The position numbers were made by a program, and so were the translations under genes. From Archivesica marissinica (taxonomy: Eukaryota; Mollusca; Bivalvia; Venerida; Vesicomyidae): a DNA stretch of 64,000 nucleotides. Below the pieces are notes generated by a model that did not search any database, had not been told where the DNA came from, and saw only the letters and a list, made by a program, of their open reading frames with translations. The stretch lies in the NCBI GenBank assembly GCA_014843695.1, contig CM026401.1, positions 49,898,430 through 49,962,429 on the forward strand, given 5' to 3'. Each line of letters opens with the position of its first letter. Positions within the stretch are counted from its first letter, which is position 1. This document shows positions 44,265-55,414 of this stretch, one piece after another.

Positions 44265-44402
44265 GCGAAGCGGGTTGGAAACCTGGTCTGGAGGTTGTAA
44301 GATTTTTCTCGGATCTCAATCTTCAGTCTCAAGCTTGGTTCAGATGCGTATGAATCTCGGAATCAACCATTTAAAGATCTGAGAAAAGTTTATAATCTCG
44401 AG
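44265..44402. repeat. Palindromic dispersed repeat
   Basis: A third relative of the 2793-2888 family: AGATTTTTCTCGGATCTCAA and ATCTGAGAAAAGTTTATAAT. Confidence 0.55.
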
Positions 44403-44759
44403 GCCTGGCTCAGGCCTAGGGCTGCCACGTTTACAGATATTTGTAAACGTGTACACAATGCCTAATTCATGACACGACTCCGTTTACACATTGAAAGTGT
44501 ACATTGCACAGTGGAAGTAGTCTTGGTATAATTACCCAGGTATCCTATACACAACCTGTATCTATGGTATACACCGAGTATGTAACAGAACCAGTCAATT
44601 ATACAGTCATGTTTCATACCCGCATCGCCACGGTGACGTCGCTTAGCAATTACAAATCTGACGGCCGTAACACTATGAACCACAAGACCATACACTATGA
44701 ACCACAAGACCGTACACTATGAACCACAAGACGATACACGATGCAAACGGAAATCTTAC

Positions 44760-44840
44760 CACATCCGACAGCCTTGTCCACGCAGTGGAAAACCCCATCA
44801 GGCTGCGGACACGACTCAAGCCCTTCAGGACACGCAATAT
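44760..44840 (-). CDS. HSPG2: Perlecan-like exon: shrunken LDLa-like module
   Basis: An 81-bp phase 1-1 exon of 26 full codons with only four cysteines: CPEGLESC then CVDKAVGC. It lacks the SDE calcium cage and the third disulfide expected of LDLa. Splice sites are sound (TGTTATTGCAG; G|GTAAGAT) and the frame joins both neighbours. It may be an LDLa that lost its C-terminal half, or an unrelated cysteine-rich insert; RNA evidence would decide whether it is constitutive. Confidence 0.7.
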
Positions 44841-44854
44841 CTGCAATAACAGTT

Positions 44855-47800
44855 AAAAACAGTCACATGAAACAGCATTATCTCCCCTCATTGAAACAAT
44901 ATACAGTCACATGAAACAGCATTATCTCCCCTCATTGAAACAATATATACAGTCACATGAAACAGCATTATCTCCCCTCATTGAAATAATATATACAAAC
45001 AGTCACATGAAACAGCATTATCTCCCCTCATTGAAACAATATACACAGTCACATGAAACAGCATTATCTCCCCTCATTGCAACAATATATACAAACAGTC
45101 ACATGAAACAGCATTATCTCCCCTCATTGAAACAATATACACAGTCACATGAAACAGCATTATCTCCCCTCATTGAAACAATATACACAGTCACATGAAA
45201 CAGCATTATCTCCCCTCATTGAAACAATATACACAATCACATGAAACAGCATTATCTCCCCTCATTGAAACAATATATACAAAACAGTCACATGAAACAG
45301 CATTACCTCCCCTCATTGAAACAATATATACAGTCACATGAAACAACATTATCTCCCATCATTGAAACAATATACACAGTCACATGAAACAGCATTATCT
45401 CCCCTCATTGCAACAATATATACAAACAGTCACATGAAACAGCATTATCTCCCCTCATTGCAACAATATATACAAACAGTCACATGAAACAGCATTATCT
45501 CCCCTCATTGAAACAATATACACAGTCACATGAAACAGCATTATCTCCCCTCATTGAAACAATATACACAATCACATGAAACAGCATTATCTCCCCTCAT
45601 TGAAACAATATATACAACAGTCACATGAAACAGCATTATCTCCCCTCATTGAAACAATATATACAGTCACATGAAACAGCATTATCTCCCCTCATTGAAA
45701 CAATATATACAAACAGTCACATGAAACAGCATTATCTCCCCTCATTGAAACAATATACACAATCACATGAAACAGCATTATCTCCCCTCATCGAAACAAT
45801 ATACACAGTCACATGAAACAGCATTACCTCCCCTCATTGAAACAATATACACAATCACATGAAACAGCATTATCTCCCCTCATTGAAACAATATACACAG
45901 TCACATGAAACAGCATTATCTCCCCTCATTGAAACAATATACACAGTCACATGAAACAGCATTATCTCCCCTCATTGAAACAATATACACAGTCACATGA
46001 AACAGCATTATCTCCCCTCATTGAAACAATATANNNNNNNNNNNNNNNNNNNNNNNNNNNNNNNNNNNNNNNNNNNNNNNNNNNNNNNNNNNNNNNNNNN
46101 NNNNNNNNNNNNNNNNNNNNNNNNNNNNNNNNNNNNNNNNNNNNNNNNNNNNNNNNNNNNNNNNNNNNNNNNNNNNNNNNNNNNNNNNNNNNNNNNNNNN
46201 NNNNNNNNNNNNNNNNNNNNNNNNNNNNNNNNNNNNNNNNNNNNNNNNNNNNNNNNNNNNNNNNNNNNNNNNNNNNNNNNNNNNNNNNNNNNNNNNNNNN
46301 NNNNNNNNNNNNNNNNNNNNNNNNNNNNNNNNNNNNNNNNNNNNNNNNNNNNNNNNNNNNNNNNNNNNNNNNNNNNNNNNNNNNNNNNNNNNNNNNNNNN
46401 NNNNNNNNNNNNNNNNNNNNNNNNNNNNNNNNNNNNNNNNNNNNNNNNNNNNNNNNNNNNNNNNNNNNNNNNNNNNNNNNNNNNNNNNNNNNNNNNNNNN
46501 NNNNNNNNNNNNNNNNNNNNNNNNNNNNNNNNNNNNNNNNNNNNNNNNNNNNNNNNNNNNNNNNNNNNNNNNNNNNNNNNNNNNNNNNNNNNNNNNNNNN
46601 NNNNNNNNNNNNNNNNNNNNNNNNNNNNNNNNNNNNNNNNNNNNNNNNNNNNNNNNNNNNNNNNNNNNNNNNNNNNNNNNNNNNNNNNNNNNNNNNNNNN
46701 NNNNNNNNNNNNNNNNNNNNNNNNNNNNNNNNNNNNNNNNNNNNNNNNNNNNNNNNNNNNNNNNNNNNNNNNNNNNNNNNNNNNNNNNNNNNNNNNNNNN
46801 NNNNNNNNNNNNNNNNNNNNNNNNNNNNNNNNNNNNNNNNNNNNNNNNNNNNNNNNNNNNNNNNNNNNNNNNNNNNNNNNNNNNNNNNNNNNNNNNNNNN
46901 NNNNNNNNNNNNNNNNNNNNNNNNNNNNNNNNNNNNNNNNNNNNNNNNNNNNNNNNNNNNNNNNNNNNNNNNNNNNNNNNNNNNNNNNNNNNNNNNNNNN
47001 NNNNNNNNNNNNNNNNNNNNNNNNNNNNNNNNNTTATCTCCCCTCATTGAAACAATATATACAAACAGTCACATGAAACAGCATTATCTCCCCTCATTGA
47101 AACAATATACACAGTCACATGAAACAGCATTATCTCCCCTCATTGAAACAATATACACAATCACATGAAACAGCATTATCTCCCCTCATTGAAACAATAT
47201 ACACAGTCACATGAAACAGCATTATCTCCCCTCATTGAAACAATATACACAGTCACATGAAACAGCATTACCTCCCCTCATTGAAACAATATGCACAAAT
47301 AATCACATAAAACTAAATTATCTCCCCTCAATGAAACAATATACACAATCACCCACATGAAACAGCATTATCTCCCCTCAATGAAACAATATACACAATC
47401 ACCCACATGAAACAGCATTACCTCCCCTCATTGAAACAATATACACAATCACCCACATGAAACAGCATTATCTCCCCTCAATGAAACAATATACACAATC
47501 ACCCACATCAAACAGCATTACCTCCCCTCAATGAAACAATATACACAATCACCCACATGAAACAGCATTATCTCCCCTCATTGAAACAATATATACAAAC
47601 AGTCACATGAAACAGCATTACCTCCCCTCAATGAAACAATATACACAGTCACATGAAACAGCATTATCTCCCCTCATTGAAACAATATACACAGTCACAT
47701 GAAACAGCATTATCTCCCCTCATTGAAACAATATACAGTCACATGAAACAGCATTATCTCCCCTCATTAAAACAATATACACAGTCACATGAAACAGCAT

Positions 47801-48050
47801 TACCTCCCCTCATTGAAACAATATGCACAGTCACATGAAACAGCATTACCTCCCCTCATTGAAACAATATACACAGTCACATGAAACAGCATTATCTCCC
47901 CTCATTAAAACAATATATACAAACAGTCACATTAAACAGCATTATCTCCCCTCATTGAAACAATATACACAGTCACATGAAACAGCATTACCTCCCCTCA
48001 TTGAAACAATATGCACAAACAATCACATAAAACTCAATTATCTCCTCGCA
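44855..48050. repeat. ~46-bp array beginning at an acceptor, >45 visible copies
   Basis: CAGTCACATGAAACAGCATT, ATCTCCCCTCATTGAAACAA and TATACACA or TATATACAAA alternate as 41-50 bp units. A CACCC-containing variant forms a block at 47340-47560. The array starts ~15 bp upstream of the acceptor at 44840. Confidence 0.96.
46034..47033. other. Assembly gap, 1,000 N
   Basis: Exactly 1,000 N inside the 46-bp array; its real size is unknown. Confidence 1.
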
Positions 48051-48070
48051 TTAAAATACATAAGCGCTTT

Positions 48071-48156
48071 AGGATCGAATCCCACCGTGTGCCCGCCTGT
48101 GCCTGCAATACTGCTCGGAGGGGCACCCGTGGCCTTCCTCCACCAATAATAGTTGG
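48071..48156 (+). mobile_element. SINE-3 fragment
   Basis: GATCGAATCCCACCGTGTGC and GCTCGGAGGGGCACCCGTGG to 'caccaataatagttgg'; no tRNA A box. Confidence 0.75.
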
Positions 48157-48178
48157 AACCTAAGCTGTTGATGCAACT

Positions 48179-48436
48179 TTAACCCTTAACCTGCCAAATA
48201 AACTGGACAGAATGTGCAAACAACATAGATCCAGATCAGCCGCGGCATAGCACAGCGTCTGTTCAGTATCTATGTTGTTTGCTATTCAGACAAGTGTTTT
48301 AGCTCCATTATCCGAATAGCAAAACAGCACAGAGCCTGATCAGATGACACATTCTGTGCACGTTCTGTGCCGTCTGATCTGGATCTGTGCTATTTGCAAA
48401 AGTGACTTTAGTCGTGATTGGCAGGTTATGGGTTAA
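48179..48436. mobile_element. MITE-A copy (CCTGCC subfamily), complete
   Basis: TTAACCCTTAACCTGCCAAA to TTGGCAGGTTATGGGTTAA, TTAA both sides, with CACGTTCTGTGCCG and hairpin cores. It ends 40 bp from the donor of the LDLa exon at 48477. Confidence 0.92.
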
Positions 48437-48476
48437 ACCCTAAAAACAAGCAAACTAGGATTATATAGAAACTCAC

Positions 48477-48590
48477 TGTCACATCCTTTCTCATCAGAAT
48501 CGTCAGCACAATCTGGGTAGACATTACATCTGGAGTTTATGTCAATACATCCACCATCTTGACATTGCCATTCACCGGGACGGCAGCCAG
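48477..48590 (-). CDS. HSPG2: Perlecan-like exon: LDLa after FN3
   Basis: A 114-bp phase 1-1 exon: CRPGEWQCQDGGC then CNVYPDCADDSDEKGC. The acceptor is TTTTTTCTGTTAG and the donor is GACA|GTGAGT. It directly follows the FN3 domain in the protein. Confidence 0.94.
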
Positions 48591-48667
48591 CTAACAGAAA
48601 AAAGATATTTACATAGAATTATTGCATTTATTGTTTGCTCTCTTGGTTTTTCTTTTTTTTTATTCAT

Positions 48668-49209
48668 TTAACCCTTTCCTTCATAGAGATTTAGGTTAAT
48701 ATACTATTATATCTCCATACAAACGACAGCCATTTAACCCTTTCCTTCATAGAGATTTAGGTTAATATACTATTATATCTCCATACAAACGACAGCCATT
48801 TAACCCTTTCCTTCATAGAGGTTTAGGTTAATATACTATTATATCTCCATACAAACGACAGCTATTTAGCTATCATGCAGTGCAGTAGTCGCCATATCTA
48901 TCTCACCTCCATAGATATTACTGGGACTACATAGAGATTTAGGTTAATTTACTATTATATCTCCATACAAACGACAGCCAATTAGCTATCATGCAGTGGA
49001 TAAGTAGTCGCCATATCTATCCCACCTCCATAGATATTACTGGGACTACATGATATTCTGGCCTTTATTATGAGCATTGGCTTGGCTACTACATTGTCAA
49101 TGTATGTCATATTGGTAATGGCGTCAAGAGGTGCTTCTATGAGGGAAAGGGTTATGTATGTCATATTGGTAATGGCGTCAAGAGGTGCTTCTATGAGGGA
49201 AAGGGTTAA
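48668..49209. mobile_element. MITE-F copy with both ends amplified
   Basis: TTAACCCTTTCCTTCATAGA and TCTATGAGGGAAAGGGTTAA are inverted ends with TTAA. The left 66 bp is present three times, the right ~53 bp (TATGTCATATTGGTAATGGC...) twice, and an inner segment with 'ccatagatattactgggact' twice. Confidence 0.85.
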
Positions 49210-49333
49210 GTACACAAGAAAACTGTAGAGAATGCCTTTTAAGTACACAATTAATTACTGACCTGACTTCGATTAAGGCCAGGAGGAGAAGATATATATA
49301 GGACTATGTATCTCAGTCTCTCCTTTCTCACAG

Positions 49334-49500
49334 ACGGATCTGTAGTCCAATGGTTAACACGTTGGACTTGTCGGTTCGATCCCCCCATCTGACCCTAATA
49401 AAATTAACAGTCTTTCAGATGGGACGTTAAACAGAGGTCTCGTGTCAGTGCTTTACACCATGCACATAAAAGAACCAGAGGAGACTCTGGAATGGGTCTC
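49334..49500 (+). mobile_element. SINE-1 copy, tail-truncated
   Basis: Head GACGGATCTGTAGTCCAATG with a partly deleted anticodon region, B box GTCGGTTCGATCCCCCC, body to GGAATGGGTCTC. Confidence 0.85.
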
Positions 49501-49504
49501 TTGT

Positions 49505-49866
49505 CTGTATATTTGTTTGTTTATTATAGTGTCACCACTATTTAAAAGGCCAGCCATTTCTGACTTATTTACAGACGGATCTGTAGTCCAGTGGTAACAT
49601 GGTGGACTGGTAATCCAGGGATCGCAGGTTCGATCCCCCGTCTGACCCTAATAAAATTAACATTCTTTCAGATGGGACTTTAAACCAAGGTCTTGTGTCA
49701 GTGCTGTACACCGTGCATGTAAAAGAACCTGAGGAGACTCTGGAATGGGTCTCTTGTCTGTATCATGCACTATCCTCCAAAAATTAAAAATGACTAAACT
49801 CTTCAGGAGGCATCGCTCATATGGGCAACCTGTAGCGACGATAAATAAACGTAAATCACACGCTCT
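49505..49866 (+). mobile_element. Composite: dispersed element with SINE-1 inside
   Basis: GTTTGTTTATTATAGTGTCA to TTTCTGACTTAT, then a complete SINE-1 (GACGGATCTGTAGTCCAGTG to CGATAAATAAACGTAAA). It is almost base-for-base the same as 63605-63963, including the junction. Confidence 0.9.
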
Positions 49867-49889
49867 CCTTTTTCTGAGTAATTTATTGG

Positions 49890-50192
49890 GAAATAAAATA
49901 TGCTAAGCGCATTATTGGCTGTCTGGAAGATCTGACTTGAGAGATAAACTCACCATTGGCTGTTCGTAGGATCTGACTGGAAATAAACTCCTATTGGCTG
50001 TTTGGAAGATCTGACTTGAGATAAACCTACCATTGGCTGTCTGGAAGATCTGACTTGAGAGATAAACTCACCATTGGCTGTGCGTAATATCTGACTTGAG
50101 AGATAAACTCACCATTGGCTGTTTGGAAGATCTGACTTGAGATAAACCTACCATTGGCTGGCCGTAGAATCTGACTTGAGAGATAAACTCAC
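49890..50192 (-). repeat. Array of the FN3 exon end plus donor, ~6 copies
   Basis: On the gene strand each copy has CAGCCAATGGTGAGTTTATC or CAATGGTAGGTTTATC, then TCAAGTCAGATCTTCC. The true junction of the exon at 50193 is GCCAATG|GTGAGTTTATC. Units are 41-52 bp, and several keep an intact GTGAGT donor. Confidence 0.93.
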
Positions 50193-50403
50193 CATTGGCT
50201 GTGCGGAAGATGAACGCCTGTGGTTCGGAGGCTCCTATTTGATTGTTTGCACTGATCTCGACCTGGTAGTAGCTGGCAGCCTGCAGAGTGTGCAATAGGT
50301 AGTTTTCCTCCGACGGGGCCACTTGGACCTCTTTGAAATCGCCCGAAGAGCGTTCAATGATGTAGTCACCATCTGACGTCAGCTCGCCTCTACGTACAAC
50401 AAT
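50193..50403 (-). CDS. HSPG2: Perlecan-like exon: second half of FN3
   Basis: A 211-bp exon, phase 0 in and phase 1 out, 70 codons. It has GDYIIERSSGDFKEV (C and C' strands), LLHTLQAASYYQVEISANN with the FN3 'tyrosine corner', then QIGASEPQAFIF. The acceptor is ATTGTTCGCAG and the donor is G|GTGAGTTT. With the end of 52009-52256 it makes one FN3 of normal size. Confidence 0.93.
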
Positions 50404-50984
50404 CTGCGAACAATTTTAATATTCAAAGTGACAATTCTTTGTAACGTTCTAATGAGTTGATCGATAAACCAGAGCACGCCAATGTAGACGTTATTAAAAC
50501 AGTCTCTAACTCTTTATGCGGCCAGTTTACTTTTGTGTTTTTTGAGGTTTAAAATCGCACCAACAGCTTACCCAAGGTTACTCACAAAAGCATGTTGAGA
50601 GGGGAGGGGGGTGCCACTGACCCTCGGGGGGAGGGATATGATGCCGATATCAACAAACCGTTTACATCGCGTGTAATCACAAGAAAGAAATTTTAACATT
50701 GGTGGGTGGGGTACCTCTGATCACTGATTTAGTATGCCCAGATCTGGTAGAGAATTAGTGCCAGGCTGTCTAAACAAAGCAACATCTCGAGAAATAGTCA
50801 TGTTCATTTTCAATTAAATTTACATACACATTTAAGGATTTCTAAAACATTACTACATTTTGGCTAAATTTCAAATTCAAGGTCACCGATTGGGCGGTTA
50901 GAATTAGACAGCGGATGTGTTTGCAAAGGGTATGTTTTATTCTGAAATTGTTGTTGACTGTTATATGTTATATTTATGTTATAT
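50404..50984. other. Intron, unremarkable
   Basis: Single-copy-looking sequence with a G-rich patch at 50598-50635. No exon found. Confidence 0.5.
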
Positions 50985-51460
50985 TTCGTGTTTTACGCCT
51001 GAATCAGCACCATTTCGGGCTATATCGCCGGCGGGCAGTTTACCTAACAACACCTTTCCTGGGCAGGCTCCAGCGGTTAACCAGTACTTGGGTGCACCAA
51101 CCTCCGTAAGAAACTGCCAACTTTTTCATATAAATGAGACACGACTTGAGCGGGGCTCGAACCCGTGACCATCAGTGATGATAGGTTACAGTGGTATACA
51201 AGTCAGCGACCTTAACCACGGAGGCGAACCCGTGACCATCAGTGATGATAGGTTACAGTGGTATACAAGTCAGCGACCTTAACCACTTGACCACGGAGGC
51301 GAACCCGTGACCATCAGTGATGATAGGTTACAGTGGTATACAAGTCAGCGACCTTAACCACTTGACCACGGAGGCGGACCCGTGACCATCAGTGATGATA
51401 GGTTACAGTGGTATACAAGTCAGCGACCTTAACCACTTGACCACGGAGGCGGACTTGTTG
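50985..51460 (-). mobile_element. SINE-2 with tandemly repeated tRNA-like head
   Basis: A complete SINE-2 body (50985-51225) is followed by three extra copies of its head: CCCGTGACCATCAGTGATGA to ACCACTTGACCACGGAGGCG recurs at about 75-bp steps to 51455. Confidence 0.93.
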
Positions 51461-51559
51461 ACTGATATTCATTTGATATTGCCGTTGACTAATACAACAG
51501 CACCAAAACTTTTGTAAAATTGATTAGTGGGAACGGGCAAAATTAATCCACAATTGTAA

Positions 51560-51975
51560 ATATGTGTAAATTGTAAGGATGACAACGAATATTCAAATAT
51601 TCGCTCGAACATCCTAATATCCGAATACTATTGCAGTATTCGAATATTCGGAAACAAATATTTTATATATTATAATGTCCTCAAAAATGCCACCCACTCA
51701 GTCACACGTTTGAAAATGGTTGACTCGCTCTGAGAATAAGAAAACTGCTTGGTGTAATCTATGCAAATTGGATTTAACATATTTGGGTACAATATCAATC
51801 TGAATAATCATTTTGAAGAAGATGACGTTTACGCGTAAAACAGAAATTAGGTTAGTTTGGAAATTATTATAAGAGTTTGAGTGATTTTGAGTTTTTGATA
51901 GAATTCTATCGAATATTCGAATACCTTCCCAACCGAATATTCGGATAGTATAGTCGCTATTCGTTGCCATCGCTA
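51560..51975. mobile_element. hAT-like remnant with BED-finger fragment
   Basis: Ends AGGATGACAACGAATATTC and GCTATTCGTTGCCATCGCT are imperfect inverted repeats, each next to palindromic CGAATATTCG motifs. At 51732-51815 the plus strand reads AWCNLCKLDLTYLGT before a stop, like the start of a BED zinc finger from hAT transposases. It ends 34 bp from the donor of exon 52009-52256. Confidence 0.68.
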
Positions 51976-52008
51976 GTAAATTGTTGTCATCACCCTTGTA
52001 GTACTTAC

Positions 52009-52256
52009 TGGACGGTATTTGATAGTGTAAGACACAATGTCTCCACCGCCTGCTTGTGGTTTGGTCCATGAAATCATATACCGATCCGCTTCACTACCAT
52101 CCCTGTACGAGGTAATTCGGACGGGCCCTGGTCCGCAGCGGTCTTCGTCCGAGTTATCTCCACAATCGTCAACAAAGTTACAAATAAATTGTAGCGGGAT
52201 GCATTGTTGCTTGTTGCTGCAACGAAACTCATCTTCTCTGCATGTGGGGACAACAG
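52009..52256 (-). CDS. HSPG2: Perlecan-like exon: LDLa fused to first half of FN3
   Basis: A 248-bp exon, phase 1 in and phase 0 out, 82 full codons. Residues ~5-40 are LDLa (CREDEFRC, then [16 protein letters not shown]); with no linker, [13 protein letters not shown] starts an FN3 with its core Trp in YMISWTKP and YTIKYRP at the exon end. The acceptor is GTCATTTACAG and the donor is CCA|GTAAGT. Exon fusion of the two modules means they must be included or skipped together. Confidence 0.94.
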
Positions 52257-52439
52257 CTGTAAATGACAATACATACGCATCTTATATGACCAACTGATTA
52301 CAAACAAATATGCAGTGGTACACTGCCACAACCTAATACTGCCCTCACACTGTGGCGATTATGGTATGGTGAATGGGTTTATGAAAGCAATTCGCCACCA
52401 ATCCGCGATGATCACAAGGTGATCGCGCTACATTCATAA

Positions 52440-54115
52440 GTGTTTGTAGCAATCGCGGTCGTTCATGGGGGCATTGCCATACATACATAGGTGTTCATAA
52501 CAATCGCGGTCGTTCATGGGGGCATTGCCATACATACATAGGTGTTCATAACAATCGCGGTCGTTCATGGGGGCATTGCCATACATACATAGGTGTTCAT
52601 AACAATCGCGGTCGTTCATGGGGGCATTGCCATACATACATAGGTGTTTCGTAGCATTCGCAGTAGGGGGGGGGGGGGATTGCCATACATTCCTAGGTGT
52701 TCATAGCATTCACAGTTCACAGTAGGGGGGGCATTGCCATACATACATAGGTGTTCATAGCATTCACAGTAGGGGGGGGGGGCATTGCCATACATTCCTA
52801 GGTGTTCATAGCATTCACAGTAGGGGGGGGGGGGGCATTGCCATACATACATAGGTGTTCATAGCATTCACAGTAGGGGGGGGGGGCATTGCCATACATA
52901 CATTCCTAGGTGTTCATAGCATTCGCAGTAGGTGGAGGCATTGCCATACATTCCTAGGTGTTCATAGCATTCACAGTAGGGAGGGGCATTGCCATACATT
53001 CCTAGGTGTTCGTAGCATTCGCAGTAGGGGGGGAGGGCATTGCCATACATTCCTAGGTGTTCGTAGCATTCGCAGTAGGGAGGGGCATTGCCATACATTC
53101 CTAGGTGTTCGTAGCAGTCGCAGTAGGGGGGGGCATTGCCATACATTCATAAGTGTTCATAGCATTCACAGTAGGGGGGGGGGCATTGCCATACATACAT
53201 AGGTGTTCATAGCATTCACAGTAGGGGGGGGGGGGCATTGCCATACATACATAGGTTTTGTAGCATTCGCAGTAGGGGGGGGGGGGCATTGCCATACATT
53301 CCTAGGTGTTCGTAGCATTCGCAGTAGGGGGGGGGGGCATTGCCATACATTCCTAGATGTTCGTAGCATTCGCAGTAGGGAGGGGCATTGCCATACATTC
53401 CTAGATGTTCGTAGCATTCGCAGTAAAAAAGGGGGGGCATTGCCATACATTCCTAGGTGTTCGTAGCATTCGCAGTAGGGGGGGGGGCATTGCCATACAT
53501 TCCTAGGTGTTCGTAGCATTCGCAGTAGGGGGGGGGGCATTGCCATACATTCCTAGGTGTTCATAGCATTCGCAGTAGGGAGGGGCATTGCCATAAATTC
53601 CTAGATGTTCGTAGCATTCGCAGTAGGGGGGGGGGGGGCATTGCCATACATTCATAGGTGTTCGTAGCATTCACAGTAGGGAGGGGCATTGCCATACATT
53701 CCTAGATGTTCGTAGCATTCGCAGTAGGGGGGGGGCATTGCCATACATTCCTAGATGTTCGTAGCATTCGCAGTAGGGAGGGGGGGCATTGCCATACATT
53801 CCTAGGTGTTCGTAGCATTCGCAGTAGGGGGGGGGGGCATTGCCATACATACATAGGTGTTCATAGCAGTCGCAGTAGGGAGGGGCATTGCCATACATTC
53901 CTAGGTGTTCATAGCAGTCGCAGTAGGGAGGGGCATTGCCATACATTCATAGCAGTCGCAGTAGGGAGGGGCATTGCCATACATTCATAGCAGTCGCAGT
54001 AGGGAGGGGCATTGCCATACATTCCTAGGTGTTCGTAGCAGTCGCAGTAGGGAGGGGCATTGCCATACAGTAGGGAGGGGGTGCATTGTTCACATGTTCA
54101 TGCAGTAGGGAGGGG
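52440..54115. repeat. ~46-bp array with long G runs, ~36 copies
   Basis: GGCATTGCCATACATTCCTA then GGTGTTCGTAGCATTCGCAG and TAGGGGGGGGGG. The first four units (52440-52640) instead carry CAATCGCGGTCGTTCATGGG. G-runs of 5-14 vary between units. Frames on both strands stay open for up to ~125 codons; these are shadows. Confidence 0.96.
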
Positions 54116-54477
54116 CATTGTTCACACGTTCATGTAAGAATTCACACGCTATTCTTATTGATCGTAAGACATTTCTAGGGATTTGCCAGAATTCGGCTTG
54201 ATTTTTTGCAAGAATATCAGATATTTGCAGACTATTGTAACATTCGCAAAGTATTCCCAAGAAATTCAGCAAATTGGTGTGTTAAGTAATCGCGAGGGTT
54301 CACAAGGAATCATGGGAAATTCGCTGGCATTCGCAACCATTGCTACTTTTTTTCTTCAGTATTTCTCTAGGCCAAGCATAAATTCCAGGGGAATTTACCA
54401 CGAATTTCAAATATAAGAATATTCGCCGCAGTGAGAGAGTAGATTTACAGACGAATGATATTGCGAAAATGAACTAT
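54116..54477. other. Intron, unremarkable
   Basis: Contains repeated 'attcgc'/'ttcgca' words but no clear array, exon or mobile element. Confidence 0.45.
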
Positions 54478-55035
54478 CCTTGACCTCTAACACACTGAAC
54501 ACAAATCAATTTGAAGGTCATCTAGTCACCCCAGTGATGTCCTTGACCTCTAACACACTGACCACAAATCAATTGGAAGGTCATCTAGTCACCCCAGTGA
54601 TGTCCTTGACCTCTAACACACTGAATACAAAATCAATTGGGAGGTCATCTAGTCACCACAGTGATGTCCTTGACCTCTAACACACTGACCACAAATCAAT
54701 CGGAAGGTCATCTAGTCACCACAGTGATGTCCTTGACCTCTAACACACTGACCACAAATCAATTTGAAGGTCATCTAGTCACACCAGTGATGTCCTTGAC
54801 CTCTAACACACTGATCACAAATCAATTTGAAGGTCATCTAGTCACCACAGTGATGTCCATGACCTCTAACACATTGACCACAAATCAATTTGAAGGTCAT
54901 CTAGTCACCCCAGTGATGTCCATGACCTCCAACACACTGACCACAAATCAATTTGAAGGTCATCTAGTCACCCCAGTGATGTCCTTGACCTCTAACACAC
55001 TGACCACAAATCAATTGGGAGGTCATCTAGTCATC
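54478..55035. repeat. Minisatellite, 63-bp unit, ~9 copies
   Basis: CACTGACCACAAATCAATTT, GAAGGTCATCTAGTCACC and CCAGTGATGTCCTTGACC at 63-bp steps. The 21-codon length gives a plus-strand ORF of 189 codons without any exon signature. Confidence 0.95.
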
Positions 55036-55075
55036 ACATGGGGGATGGTCACAACATACAAAGTTATATGTTATG

Positions 55076-55330
55076 TTATATTTCGGGTTTTATGCCTGCA
55101 CCAGCACCATTTTGGGCTATATCTCCGGAGGGCAGTTTACCTAACAACACCTTTCCTGGGCAGGTTCCAGCTGTTAACCAGTACTTGGGTGCACCAACCT
55201 CCGTAAAGAAACTGCCAACTTTTTCATATAAATGAGACACGGTCTGAGTGGGGCTCGAACCCGTGACCATCAGTGATGATAGGTTACAGTGGTATACAAG
55301 TCAGCGAACCATTCGACCACGGAGGCGGAC
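55076..55330 (-). mobile_element. SINE-2 copy
   Basis: Body from GGGTTTTATGCCTGCACC, head with GGGGCTCGAACCCGTGACC; part of the A box is deleted (CAGCGAACCATTCGACC). Confidence 0.9.
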
Positions 55331-55414
55331 TCACATACATAGTTACAATAACCTAGGCCCACCAATTCTTCAGTTACTGAGTGGACACGCTTAAATACTA
55401 ACGGTCACTTACTA

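Noticed and set aside
45951..47168. ORFs of ~360-405 codons across 46-bp repeats
   Set aside because: Mostly N translated as X; the rest is minisatellite.
54637..55206. 189-codon plus-strand ORF
   Set aside because: A 63-bp minisatellite read through into SINE-2; no exon signals.
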